Source: Candidatus Nanopelagicaceae bacterium (GTDB taxonomy: Bacteria > Actinomycetota > Actinomycetes > Nanopelagicales > Nanopelagicaceae). From it: a DNA stretch of 64,000 nucleotides. Numbering within the stretch: the first letter of the stretch is position 1; each line of letters opens with the position of its first letter. Position numbers and translations under genes: made by a program. Where the stretch lies: contig SHVK01000007.1 of the NCBI GenBank assembly GCA_009694285.1, positions 1-64,000 of the forward strand. The letters are read 5' to 3'. The notes under the pieces were generated by a model. It was not told the origin of the DNA, made no database searches, and worked only from the letters and a program-made list of their open reading frames with translations. Below, piece by piece: positions 48,936 through 57,978 of this stretch.

Positions 48936-50180
48936 ATGAAATTAACTGGGACGCTGGAAAGAGTGGGCAAGTCAACTTTGGCTAATTTAGCTAAAGTTAA
49001 AAGTGCGAAAACCGGTAGCAAAATCGTGGTCGCATTTATGGCTGGCGTTGCCGTAGCCGGAGGTGGCGCATATGCAGTCACTTCTACCTCACCTACTGTT
49101 GCTGCATGTGTTGATACCAAAACCAAAGTTATGTACTTCTCAAAAACTGCTAAATGTCCGACCGGTCGCTCACTAGTTAGTTGGAACGTTACGGGGCCGC
49201 AAGGAGCAGCAGGTGCAGCGGGAGCTGATGGAGTCACTAAAGATAATTCAGGGAATTTATCGATAAGAGATATTGCAGTAAAAGTACTTCCTTCAGTCGT
49301 TTCGATTTCAGTAACTGCAACTGGCGGTTCTGGAACTGGCTCTGGCTCAGTTATTCAAAGTGATGCAACTAAGAGTTACATTATTACTAATAACCATGTT
49401 ATTAATGATGCAGTTTCGAGTGGCACCGTAAAAGTAGAGTTAAAAAGTGGTGAAAAAGTTACCGCAACCATTCGCGGTCGAGACATTGCATATGATTTAG
49501 CTGTTCTCCAAATCTCAAAAGGTAATCTTCCAATAATGGAGATTGGTGACTCAAGTAAAGTTGTAATTGGAGATTTATCAATTGCGGTTGGATCTCCGCT
49601 TGGATTATCTGGAACAGTAACTAGTGGAATTATTTCGGCTCTCAATCGTCCAGTTAGTACTGGGAGTTCTACATCAACCGAATCATTTATTGATGCAATT
49701 CAAACTGATGCTGCAGTAAATCCGGGAAACTCAGGTGGCCCACTTGTAAATGGCCAAGGTCAAATGATCGGGGTTAACTCCGCTATCGCATCACTTGCCG
49801 ATTCGGCATCAAGCCAAGCTGGAAGTATTGGACTCGGGTTTTCAATTCCAGTAAATCAAGCGATGCGGGTTGCCCGCGAAATCATTGAAACCGGTAAATC
49901 CACCAGACCTTTGATGGGCGTAAATATTGATCCCACCTTTACGGGCGTGGGTGGAAAGATAATTGGTTTAACTACGGGTGGAGCCGCTGATAAAGTTGGA
50001 ATTCCAGTAAACAGTGTGATCAGAGCAATCGATGGCTTTGTAATCAACAGTGATGTTGAAGCAATTGTCAGAATTCGCTCTTATGCTCCAAATGCCACAG
50101 TGAGCGTCCTGGTTGATTTACCAAGTGGTGGCCAACAAACTTTTTCTGTGAAACTTGGTAGCGCGCTTTCAAATCCTTAA
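48936..50180 (+). CDS. HtrA/DegP-like membrane-anchored serine protease with PDZ
   Basis: 414 aa from the ATG behind AGGTAGGAAG; a longer frame would begin inside tRNA-Asn. One transmembrane helix near residues 31-50 (KIVVAFMAGVAVAGGGAYAV). The next 55 residues contain two Cys and a short collagen-like GPQGAAGAAGADG. Trypsin-like catalytic residues are His154 (TNNHVIND), Asp187 (YDLAVLQI) and Ser266 (NPGNSGGPL). A PDZ domain follows from about residue 320. It should degrade or chaperone misfolded proteins outside the membrane. Confidence 0.9.
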   Translation: MKLTGTLERVGKSTLANLAKVKSAKTGSKIVVAFMAGVAVAGGGAYAVTSTSPTVAACVDTKTKVMYFSKTAKCPTGRSLVSWNVTGPQGAAGAAGADGVTKDNSGNLSIRDIAVKVLPSVVSISVTATGGSGTGSGSVIQSDATKSYIITNNHVINDAVSSGTVKVELKSGEKVTATIRGRDIAYDLAVLQISKGNLPIMEIGDSSKVVIGDLSIAVGSPLGLSGTVTSGIISALNRPVSTGSSTSTESFIDAIQTDAAVNPGNSGGPLVNGQGQMIGVNSAIASLADSASSQAGSIGLGFSIPVNQAMRVAREIIETGKSTRPLMGVNIDPTFTGVGGKIIGLTTGGAADKVGIPVNSVIRAIDGFVINSDVEAIVRIRSYAPNATVSVLVDLPSGGQQTFSVKLGSALSNP

Positions 50181-50224
50181 TCTCTAATTCACATGGCAGA
50201 AATATGAAGGGATATAATTAAGTC

Positions 50225-50461
50225 ATGGCTCAATTTCATCTGCAGATTAAACTTCCTGATCGCCCCGGCTCGCTCGGCACTGTTGCCTCAGCGATTGGCT
50301 TTGCCGGAGGAGATATCCGCAATCTCTCAGTGATGAAAAATGAGAATGGCGAGGGTGTTGATGATTTAGTTGTCGCTATTCCTGGCTCTGATCCAACAGA
50401 TTTGTTAAATGTTTTAAATGCTATTGGGGGAGTCGAAGTAATTTCGATCGAGAAAGTTTAA
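50225..50461 (+). CDS. Small ACT-domain protein
   Basis: 78 aa, one ACT domain and nothing else: FHLQIKLPDRPGSLGTVASA opens the fold and ends with VLNAIGGVEVISIEKV. ACT domains bind amino acids and regulate enzymes. Free-standing members are partners or sensors of unknown target. Its stop overlaps that of the convergent enolase-like gene by four bases. Confidence 0.8.
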   Translation: MAQFHLQIKLPDRPGSLGTVASAIGFAGGDIRNLSVMKNENGEGVDDLVVAIPGSDPTDLLNVLNAIGGVEVISIEKV

Positions 50462-51747
50462 ATATTTAAATTTTTGACATGAGATAGCGCGGCTTTGCCA
50501 ATATATGACGCCGTAGCAAAATGCGAAAGTTCAAGTAATCGATTCCATTTAGCACTTCGTTCAGATCTATGGGTAGAGCCAACTTTTATTTGACCAGCAT
50601 TGCTACCAACCGCTAAATCAACCAACCAACTTTCCTCAGTATCTCCAGATCTGGCAGAAACTACTGTTCCCCAATTTGAACCCTTTGCAGTCGTTAATGC
50701 AGTCAGCGCTGAATGCAATGTGCCGGCTTGATTTGGCTTGATTAAAATAGTATTAGCTTCCAAATTTGCGATTCCACTTACTAAGCGATCATTTTGGGTT
50801 GCGTAACGATCATCCCCAATTATTTGAATCCGATCACAATATTCACCTTGCTGTTTCCAGCCATCGTTGTCATCTTCGGCGGCGCCATCTTCAACTGAAA
50901 TAATCGGATAGATATCTAGCCACTTGCCCCACCTAGAAACAAATTGTTCTGAAGAGAGTTTCTTAATATTTCCGCTCTCATGGATTTGATAATGGTCGCC
51001 TTGGAATGATTGCGTTGCTGCGATATCAAGAGCGATCGCTACTTTCCCGGATAGTCCAGCCTTGGCTATTCCATCACTCACAAATGCGAGTGCTTGTTCA
51101 TCAGATTGCAAACGAGCGGTAACTCCGCCCTCATCAGCCACCAAGGATTGATCATGACCACTTTTACTCAGTAGTGATTTCGTAGATTCTCGAACTTTCC
51201 ATACCCACTCCATCGCTTCTTCTATAGAGGTTGCACCAATGGGAACCGCCAAAATATCTTGCAGATCTATCGCTCCACCAGCATGAGCACCACCTGAGAA
51301 AATATTTACCATCGGCAGCGGGAGAGTGGGCGTGCAATGTAAGTGCTCAGCGATAACTGTAAATGGTTCAACGTTATTTTCTTTCGCAGTTGCTAACCAA
51401 GCAGCAATAGTTATGGCAACTGGAATGTGACCACCAAATTTAGAAAAGGTACGTGATGAATCGTAAATGCGAAGAGTTTTATCTAACTCTGCGAAATTAT
51501 TTCCATCAATTCCGATTAAATGCGGAAGTACTTCTTTAGTGAAAAGTGAGATTGCTTCAGTTACGCTATTTCCTCCGAATGATTCCTTGTTATCTCGTAA
51601 AAATAAGGCTTCATGAGCACCTGTACTAGCCCCTGAAGGAGCAATCGCATTGGCTGATTTATCACCCAATACAACGCGCGCCGCAACAGTTGGCATTCCC
51701 CGGGAATCAAGGACCTGCCAAAGATCAATCTTAGTTATTGCGCTCAT
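50458..51747 (-). CDS. Enolase-superfamily paralog (divergent enolase)
   Basis: 429 aa, full-length enolase fold: VLDSRGMPTV, APSGASTGAHEA, GGAHAGGAIDLQD, Mg ligands in ALDIAAT, VEDGAAEDD and IIGDDRYAT, catalytic Lys337 in LIKPNQAG and Lys388 in GQIKVGS. Departures from true enolases: the active-site SHRSG reads SARSG (Ala365), GDDLFVTN reads GDDRYATQ, and the LQE glutamate reads Asp. A different substrate from 2-phosphoglycerate is likely. It sits 19 bp after an RraA-family aldolase gene on the same strand. Canonical enolase is expected elsewhere on the chromosome. Confidence 0.8.
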   Translation of the reverse strand: MSAITKIDLWQVLDSRGMPTVAARVVLGDKSANAIAPSGASTGAHEALFLRDNKESFGGNSVTEAISLFTKEVLPHLIGIDGNNFAELDKTLRIYDSSRTFSKFGGHIPVAITIAAWLATAKENNVEPFTVIAEHLHCTPTLPLPMVNIFSGGAHAGGAIDLQDILAVPIGATSIEEAMEWVWKVRESTKSLLSKSGHDQSLVADEGGVTARLQSDEQALAFVSDGIAKAGLSGKVAIALDIAATQSFQGDHYQIHESGNIKKLSSEQFVSRWGKWLDIYPIISVEDGAAEDDNDGWKQQGEYCDRIQIIGDDRYATQNDRLVSGIANLEANTILIKPNQAGTLHSALTALTTAKGSNWGTVVSARSGDTEESWLVDLAVGSNAGQIKVGSTHRSERSAKWNRLLELSHFATASYIGKAALSHVKNLNI

Positions 51748-51766
51748 AAATACTGATTACAACTTT

Positions 51767-52444
51767 TTACAAAACGCCAAATTTTGCAAATGCCGCACTT
51801 GGTGCCATTCCTTCACGGACAGCTTTGCGGAAATCGCTTTCTCCAGAGTTTTTCTCTTCAACTTTTGCAACAACAATATCGATCATATGTTGTGGAATAA
51901 CTGCAACTCCATCAACATCGCCGACAATCAAATCACCAGGATTAATTGTCACACCATCAATGACTGCTTGCACATTGTGTTCAACAACTTCATAGCGACT
52001 ATTAATATCTGTTGGATCAGTTTCGACTCCAAATACTTTGAAGCCCATCGCACGCATTCTGGTTACATCGCGTACTGGACCATCTGTTAGCGCACCAGCA
52101 ACACCTTTGAAAGCACAGGCAGTTGAAAGCAATTCACCCCACAGCGCAGCACGTTTTAATCGGCCAGAGGGTGTTACATAAACCTGATCTTTTTGAATCG
52201 CATCAAGTGCGGCAAGCAAGCCCACATATGGGACTTCTGGATATGTATCTACAACTTCAAGCCTGACTGGAAATGCGTAACCCATCATTACGCCATCACC
52301 TGAGATCATGCTGACATCTGATTTCAATACTTGATTTCGATAACCAAGATGATCTAAAACATCGGAAGTTAGCGCCGCACCAAAGATTGTGCGGAGTCGG
52401 GCCAGTTCATGCGCTGGGTTAGCTGGGTTGTTTGCTGAGATCAT
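51767..52444 (-). CDS. RraA family aldolase/decarboxylase-like protein
   Basis: 225 aa. ALTDGPVRDVTRMRAMGFKV and NPGDLIVGDVDGVAVIP are the conserved RraA/HMG-aldolase motifs with the metal Asp and the Arg. Relatives split 4-hydroxy-4-methyl-2-oxoglutarate or related 4-hydroxy-2-oxo acids to pyruvate, others lost catalysis and inhibit RNase E. A catabolic aldolase suits the neighbouring enolase-like gene and the divergent sugar transporter. Confidence 0.82.
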   Translation of the reverse strand: MISANNPANPAHELARLRTIFGAALTSDVLDHLGYRNQVLKSDVSMISGDGVMMGYAFPVRLEVVDTYPEVPYVGLLAALDAIQKDQVYVTPSGRLKRAALWGELLSTACAFKGVAGALTDGPVRDVTRMRAMGFKVFGVETDPTDINSRYEVVEHNVQAVIDGVTINPGDLIVGDVDGVAVIPQHMIDIVVAKVEEKNSGESDFRKAVREGMAPSAAFAKFGVL

Positions 52445-52655
52445 GGCCTCAGCCTAAAGGGCATCGAGGAAATTTGTTAAATCGCTCTAATTCGTAAAGT
52501 TGGAACCATTCATTTATCAATTTTACGCTCAGAATTTCCTAAATCGGACAAATTCTCATTTATAATTTAAATTGAATATGGTAAAAAACTCAGTATTAAT
52601 GCTGTCACCAACGGGTCTTCAATTTGACCTAAGGCAAATATGAGACCAGCATTCG

Positions 52656-52676
52656 GGATGTAGTTCTGCTACATCC
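52656..52676. promoter_or_regulatory. Inverted repeat before the sugar-binding-protein gene
   Basis: GGATGTAG (52656-52663) and CTACATCC (52669-52676) are exact reverse complements with a 5-nt spacer, 29 bp before the ATG at 52705. It may be an operator or a 5' hairpin of the mRNA. The remaining 260-bp divergent gap (52445-52704) is AT-rich with TATAAT-like stretches near 52561 and no gene. Confidence 0.45.
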
Positions 52677-52704
52677 AAATACCCTCGCAGAGAATGGAAT
52701 ATGA

Positions 52705-54006
52705 ATGCGTAAAAGCTCATATCGCGTCGCTGCTGGTCTTGCTGTAATTGCACTTCTTGCAGCAGGTTGCTCATCAGACAAAGCAGCCGAAGACACAGCC
52801 GCTACAGAAGAAACCGTAGCCGCAGATCCACAGCTTGAAATCTTTACCTGGTGGTCGTCAGGTGGAGAAGCTCTAGGACTTGCTGGCATGGAGTCCGTAT
52901 TTAAAACAAATAACGCAGACACCGAATATGTAAATGCATCAATCGCCGGTGGTGCTGGAGTTAACGCAAAGGCTGTACTTACCAGCCGTCTAGAAGCAAA
53001 CGATCCACCAGATTCATTCCAAGCACATGCTGGTATGGAACTTGATGGATATGTTAAATCTGGAAAACTTGAAGATTTAACTGATCTCTACAAATCTGAA
53101 GGATGGGACACAATTTTCCCAGCAGATTTAATTAAGACTCTTACCGTTGATGGCAAGATTTATTCAGTTCCAGTAAATATCCACCGTGCAAACGTACTGT
53201 GGTGGAATCCTGCAACTGCAACCAAGGCCGGAATTACTGCCGCTCCTGCAACTCTTGATGAGTTTTTTGCTGATCTTGAGAAGTTTAAGAAAGCTGGCAT
53301 CACCGGACTTGCACTTGCAGGTAATGGTGACTGGGCAATTGCTCACTTGATGGATTACATCCTGCTTGCATCACTAGGTTCAGATTCATATGAAGGTCTC
53401 TTCAAGGGAACAACTTCATGGACTGGTCCAGAAGTTGCAGCCGCATTGAAGAACTTCCAGAAAGCACTCTCTTATGGAAATAAGGGTGCCGGAAACCTTG
53501 ACTGGCCAGATGCTGGCAAGTTAGTTACCAGTGGAAAAGCTGGATTCTTCATCATGGGTGACTGGGCATCAGCTCAGTGGCAATCAGAAGGTCTTGTACT
53601 AGGCACCGATTACACCTGGGCACCTGCTCCAGGAACAGTTGGCGTTTACCAATGGCTATCTGATTCATTCACACTTCCAATTGGAGCAAAGCACCGCAAC
53701 GCCGGTTTAGCTTGGCTCAAAGTCTGTGGATCTAAAGAAGGTCAAGATGCATTTAACCCTAAGAAGGGTTCAATCTCTGCACGTACCGACTCTGATCCAT
53801 CAGTTTATGATGACTATCTAAAAGCAGCTATGGAAATGTGGAAGACCGATCGTTTGGTTGGTTCAACAGTCCACGGAGTAAATGGCAACAACGCTTTGAT
53901 GGCCGCATACAACACAGCAGTTGGTAAGTACTTCTCAGGTGGATTCAAGGACAATGCCGGTTTGGCAAAAGACCTTGATGCTGCTTACATGGCAGGACAA
54001 GCCTAA
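52705..54006 (+). CDS. CUT1 sugar ABC transporter substrate-binding lipoprotein
   Basis: 433 aa. Signal peptide with lipobox AAGC near residue 22. Family-1 solute-binding fold: LEIFTWWSSGGEALGLAG, the FQAHAGMELDGYVKSGKLEDL, VPVNIHRANVLWWN, and the C-terminal NAGLAWLKVCGSKEGQ. Likely binds a mono- or disaccharide. Followed by two matching permeases but no ATPase, which is then shared from elsewhere, as is common for CUT1 systems (MsiK-type). Confidence 0.9.
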   Translation: MRKSSYRVAAGLAVIALLAAGCSSDKAAEDTAATEETVAADPQLEIFTWWSSGGEALGLAGMESVFKTNNADTEYVNASIAGGAGVNAKAVLTSRLEANDPPDSFQAHAGMELDGYVKSGKLEDLTDLYKSEGWDTIFPADLIKTLTVDGKIYSVPVNIHRANVLWWNPATATKAGITAAPATLDEFFADLEKFKKAGITGLALAGNGDWAIAHLMDYILLASLGSDSYEGLFKGTTSWTGPEVAAALKNFQKALSYGNKGAGNLDWPDAGKLVTSGKAGFFIMGDWASAQWQSEGLVLGTDYTWAPAPGTVGVYQWLSDSFTLPIGAKHRNAGLAWLKVCGSKEGQDAFNPKKGSISARTDSDPSVYDDYLKAAMEMWKTDRLVGSTVHGVNGNNALMAAYNTAVGKYFSGGFKDNAGLAKDLDAAYMAGQA

Positions 54007-54024
54007 GAAGTAAAATAATTTACG

Positions 54025-54047
54025 ACTAACTAACAACTTTAGTTAGT
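54025..54047. repeat. Short inverted repeat after the binding-protein gene
   Basis: ACTAACTA (54025-54032) and TAGTTAGT (54040-54047) with a 7-nt loop, just upstream of a larger hairpin. AT-rich and without a T-run. Possibly part of the same 3'-end structure. Confidence 0.4.
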
Positions 54048-54066
54048 TGCAAATTTGTAAGTGATC

Positions 54067-54098
54067 TCTGGTGGGTGGTGGAAACACCGCCCACCAGA
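54067..54098 (+). terminator. 14-bp GAAA-tetraloop hairpin after the binding-protein gene
   Basis: TCTGGTGGGTGGTG (54067-54080) pairs with CACCGCCCACCAGA (54085-54098), one G-U, closed by GAAA. No clear T-run follows. It probably protects the 3' end of the binding-protein mRNA or attenuates transcription into the permease genes. The rest of 54007-54192 shows no gene. Confidence 0.65.
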
Positions 54099-54192
54099 AT
54101 CATTAATTGGTAAGAGTTTTTAATTACAAGTAGAGTCAGATCATCAGATTATTGAACAATTAGATTAATAAGTTTGTGAAAGGTTTTTTTAA

Positions 54193-55098
54193 ATGGCTAC
54201 GGTTCAAAGCAAGCAAGTATCCGCGCGAATCGGTGGATTCTTCTTCGTTTTGCCTTCCATACTCGCTATTGCGATTTTCGTCTACGGAATGATTGCATAC
54301 ACCTTCAATGTCTCTTTGACTAACCGAAATTCGGCTTCGGTTAAAGATATTAAGCATGTGGGATTTAAAAATTACACTGAGCTTTTTGCCGATGAGCGCT
54401 TTATTCACGCACTTGGAAATCTTTTAAAGTTCACTGGCGTATTTTTGGTGGGAACTTTACTTTCAGGATTTATTATGGCTTTGCTACTCGAAAAAGGCGT
54501 AGCTGGAGAGGGTCTATTTAGATCCTTTTACCTTTACCCGATGGCGATCTCATTTATCGCAATGGGCACGGTTTGGCGTTGGTTGTTAAATTCAAGTCGC
54601 GATGGTGATGCTGGCGGATTAAATCTCGTTCTACAAAAAATTGGTCTTGGCTTTTTACAAAATGATTGGTACTTATCCCCCCGTGGGGCGATGTTTGCGA
54701 TGGCAGTTCCCGCAATTTGGCAGATGAGTGGTTATGTTATGGCCCTGTTTCTCGCTGGATTCCGTGGAATTCCAGATGATCTACGTGAAGCAGCCCGAGT
54801 TGATGGTGCCAGCGAATTTAAGATTTATCGGCATGTGCTTTTCCCACAATTAAGTCCAACATTTTTGACTGTATTAATTATTTTAGGCCACATTTCTATG
54901 AAGGTATTTGATCTAATTATTGGTATCTCTGGAAAGAGTTACGTCACTGACGTGTTGGCCGTTTATATGTGGCAAGTTACCTTTGATATTACAAACTTTG
55001 CTAAAGGTGCATCTATAGCAATGATTATTTTATTTTTGGTTGCGATAGTAGTTATTCCTTATCTGAGCCATGTAAATAAGACAGAGCGGGAGAACTAA
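54193..55098 (+). CDS. CUT1 sugar ABC transporter permease (UgpA/MalF type)
   Basis: 301 aa, six transmembrane segments. GGFFFVLPSILAIAIFVYGM opens the first helix; the EAA loop is LREAARVDGASEFKIYRHVLFP. AAGGTTTTTTTAA before the ATG is a weak ribosome site. Forms the membrane channel with the next gene's product. Confidence 0.9.
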   Translation: MATVQSKQVSARIGGFFFVLPSILAIAIFVYGMIAYTFNVSLTNRNSASVKDIKHVGFKNYTELFADERFIHALGNLLKFTGVFLVGTLLSGFIMALLLEKGVAGEGLFRSFYLYPMAISFIAMGTVWRWLLNSSRDGDAGGLNLVLQKIGLGFLQNDWYLSPRGAMFAMAVPAIWQMSGYVMALFLAGFRGIPDDLREAARVDGASEFKIYRHVLFPQLSPTFLTVLIILGHISMKVFDLIIGISGKSYVTDVLAVYMWQVTFDITNFAKGASIAMIILFLVAIVVIPYLSHVNKTEREN

Positions 55099-55995
55099 AT
55101 GAGTGCAGATATCGTAGACCGCATCACGCATTCAACAGCGCCCAAGAAGAATCGCAGGCAGCTTTCTGGGGTTGCGCAATTTTGGTTAATTTTTCGCTAC
55201 ATATCATTAACCATTATTTTGGCGATGGTCATTTTGCCGATCTATGTTTTGGTAGTTAACTCTTTTAAAGGAATTAGCGGTGTTTACCTAAATACAGCTT
55301 TCGAGCTGCCTAAAACTTTAAATTTCGAAACCTGGTCGGCTGCTTGGGATTGGCTTGCCGTTCCGATGGGAAGAACACTTTTATTTGTTACGCAATCATC
55401 AATAATCTCAGCGCTAATTGGATCTATCAACGGTTATGTGCTTTCAAAGTGGCGCTTTGCTGGTTCTAATGCAGTATTTATGCTCTTTCTTTTTGGAATG
55501 TTTATTCCGTATCAAGCAATTATGATCCCACTGACTCAATTTAATAAATTAGTTGGGTTGACCGGTTCAATTTACGTCCTCGTACTAGCCCACGTGGTTT
55601 ATGGAATTCCAATCTGTACGCTGATTTTCCGAAATTACTACGCCTCAATTCCCGATGAAATCATTGAAGCAGGACGCGTCGATGGTGCATCAATGGTGCG
55701 GATTTACCGGGCCATAATTTTGCCATTATCTATTCCGGCATTCGTGGTGGTCTTAATCTGGCAATTCACTTCAGCTTGGAATGATTTCCTTTTTGCAATC
55801 TTCTTAACGGGTGGATCACCAAAACTTGCAGTTGCCACGACTGCACTCAACTGGCTTACTGGAAGTTCAAATCAGGTTTACTACGGAAAGAATATGACCG
55901 CTTCATTAATGGCCTCAATTCCTACATTGTTGGTTTATATGTTCTTAGGGCGGTACTTCTTACGTGGACTGCTTAGCGGTTCGTTAAAGGGATAA
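55099..55995 (+). CDS. CUT1 sugar ABC transporter permease (UgpE/MalG type)
   Basis: 298 aa, six transmembrane segments, ATG immediately after the previous stop. EAA loop IIEAGRVDGASMVRIYRAII; the mid-protein FRNYYASIPDEI is typical of MalG/AraQ. No ATPase gene follows; the next gene is convergent. Confidence 0.9.
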   Translation: MSADIVDRITHSTAPKKNRRQLSGVAQFWLIFRYISLTIILAMVILPIYVLVVNSFKGISGVYLNTAFELPKTLNFETWSAAWDWLAVPMGRTLLFVTQSSIISALIGSINGYVLSKWRFAGSNAVFMLFLFGMFIPYQAIMIPLTQFNKLVGLTGSIYVLVLAHVVYGIPICTLIFRNYYASIPDEIIEAGRVDGASMVRIYRAIILPLSIPAFVVVLIWQFTSAWNDFLFAIFLTGGSPKLAVATTALNWLTGSSNQVYYGKNMTASLMASIPTLLVYMFLGRYFLRGLLSGSLKG

Positions 55996-55996
55996 T

Positions 55997-56935
55997 TTAA
56001 AGTAAATCTGCTCCATTAAGTAATGATCTTGCTTTTTCAATTACCTTCAGTTTTGCCGAATCATTCAAATACTTTACTTGCGAAATTCCAACAACTCGCA
56101 CCGCAGTAATGATGCCTACATGGTGACCCAGGTTCGCTGGTACTTCTCCTCGCTGCTGTTTATATGCCGCTAGGAAGTTTGCAATTGTTGCTAAGAGCAA
56201 ATCTTTTTGCTCTTCAAGATGGATAGATTTAATAATCAGATGAGCACACATAAAAGCTAGATCAAATACAGGGGCACCTTGATGCGTAACTTCAAAATCT
56301 AAAACCCAAGTTCCACTTGGTCCAGCCAATATATTTTTGGGCGAGAAATCACCATGTACTGCGCACTCCATGCTCTCCATTAACTCTTTTGCGCATGTCG
56401 AGATTAAAGGTTCATACTCCAGCCAAATTTTTGCCATTCCGCCGTAAAAAGCTCCAGCCCTTAAGTCGTAAAGTCTTTTCTTGCCATTTTCGATACGTGG
56501 GGGGAGTTGCGCTCCGGTGGTTTTGTTGTGCCAAATCCCAAGCACTGTACCTAATTCGCTTCCAATCTTCGGATCCACAATTCCGTCAAGCATCTGTTGA
56601 CGCCACTCACTCATATCCTCTGGTGCAAGTTCGAGCATGATTGCTAACTTTTCATCATTTCGTCCAAGTAATTTTGGAACAAACTCAGGTGTGAGTTGGT
56701 GGTACATAGTTATCGCATCGCCTTCAGCAAGAATTCGATCAACATCTGCTTCCCAGGTTCCCGGCACGCGCAACTGTGCAAGCGCACGCTTGATAACACC
56801 AGACCCGTTGTCCCAATTTACTTTTATGGTGTCACATGAGACTCCACCTGAAAGAGTTACAGCGGTTATCTCTTTGGCTTCAGGCACCAGCGATAGCAGA
56901 GTTTGAGTTGCAAACTCAGCATCCGATGAACTCAA
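55997..56935 (-). CDS. Aminoglycoside-phosphotransferase-fold kinase
   Basis: 312 aa from TTG, overlapping the glcF stop (TTGA). Protein-kinase-like small-molecule kinase: Brenner motif CAVHGDFSPKNILA, DFG-like WVLDFEVTHQGAPVFDLAF. Relatives phosphorylate choline, ethanolamine, homoserine, methylthioribose or antibiotics. Translational coupling to glycolate oxidase subunits suggests a metabolic hydroxy-acid or sugar substrate rather than drug resistance, but this is inference. Confidence 0.8.
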   Translation of the reverse strand: MSSSDAEFATQTLLSLVPEAKEITAVTLSGGVSCDTIKVNWDNGSGVIKRALAQLRVPGTWEADVDRILAEGDAITMYHQLTPEFVPKLLGRNDEKLAIMLELAPEDMSEWRQQMLDGIVDPKIGSELGTVLGIWHNKTTGAQLPPRIENGKKRLYDLRAGAFYGGMAKIWLEYEPLISTCAKELMESMECAVHGDFSPKNILAGPSGTWVLDFEVTHQGAPVFDLAFMCAHLIIKSIHLEEQKDLLLATIANFLAAYKQQRGEVPANLGHHVGIITAVRVVGISQVKYLNDSAKLKVIEKARSLLNGADLL

Positions 56936-57978
56936 CTAACTGCCATTTCGATTAATTGAGCAATGTGCAGCACCCGAGTTTTCACTCGAGAGCGGCGCAA
57001 AGTGGTAGCTAATTGCCGGGTGCAACCTGGGTTAACTGTGATTACATAATCTAAGTTGAGATCTCGAATATCCTCAATTTTTTTAGCGATAATTTTACGA
57101 CTGTTTTTTCTTTGCAGAAGTGAGTAACTTCCAGCCGCACCGCAACATCCACTTGCATCTGGGATTTCGACATAATCACCTAATGATTTAAGAATTTCGC
57201 GCGGTTGCTTAAATATGCCCAAGCCATTGCGCAAATGACATGAATCTTGAAAGCCGATGCGAATTTTTTTGCCATTTTTTTCTATCGGTTTTAAGAGTTT
57301 TTCTTGAGCGCTCCACCATTGCGAAAATTCATTTACTCGCTCATTTCCCAATACTGCGGCTAGATGGGCGGCACATCCTCCGGCGGTAGTGAGAATTGTT
57401 CCAGGCAATTTGTCGCCCAACTCTTTGGCCATCTCTTTGCCGCGTTCCAACTCGCCATTGTGGGCATGTAGCGCTCCACAGCATCCTTGGTTTTTGGTAA
57501 TTGAAAGTTCAGGGGCGATCCGAGCAACAGTTCTACTAACTTTAGGAAATAAAACTCTTTCAAAGCAGCCCATCATCAAATTTAGATTTGGATCTGATTT
57601 TCGCTCACGTGCTGTGGGGGATACCAATCCCATACTCCGAACTCTCCAAGTAGATTTCACTGCTTCAAATAATCCGCGCACAATCAGCGGGCGATTCTTT
57701 CCTTGCCAACTTATTTCCCGCCACTCTTCAAGTAGTACTCCGTACTCAACTCCGGCAGGGCAAACTGGTTCGCAGGCCCTACATCCAAGGCAAAGAGATG
57801 ATTGCTCCAGCCCTTCACTAAATGGCATCTTTCCATCTTGCAGCGCCCGCATCAATGTGATGCGACCACGGGGTGATGATTGCTCATCTCCAGTTAATTG
57901 ATATGTGGGACAAGCAGGCAAGCAATAACCGCATGAGATGCAGCGATCTAATTTACTTTGGGTAAATTTATCGGTCAT
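56932..57978 (-). CDS. glcF: Glycolate oxidase iron-sulfur subunit GlcF
   Basis: 348 aa. Two 4Fe-4S ferredoxin motifs, CISCGYCLPACPTY near residue 13 and CLGCRACEPVCPAG near residue 63, then two CCG domains (NQGCCGALHAHNG and DASGCCGAAGSYSL). Passes electrons from the flavin subunit to the respiratory chain. ATGA overlap with glcD. No separate glcE gene is present, as in many actinobacteria. Confidence 0.9.
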   Translation of the reverse strand: MTDKFTQSKLDRCISCGYCLPACPTYQLTGDEQSSPRGRITLMRALQDGKMPFSEGLEQSSLCLGCRACEPVCPAGVEYGVLLEEWREISWQGKNRPLIVRGLFEAVKSTWRVRSMGLVSPTARERKSDPNLNLMMGCFERVLFPKVSRTVARIAPELSITKNQGCCGALHAHNGELERGKEMAKELGDKLPGTILTTAGGCAAHLAAVLGNERVNEFSQWWSAQEKLLKPIEKNGKKIRIGFQDSCHLRNGLGIFKQPREILKSLGDYVEIPDASGCCGAAGSYSLLQRKNSRKIIAKKIEDIRDLNLDYVITVNPGCTRQLATTLRRSRVKTRVLHIAQLIEMAVS

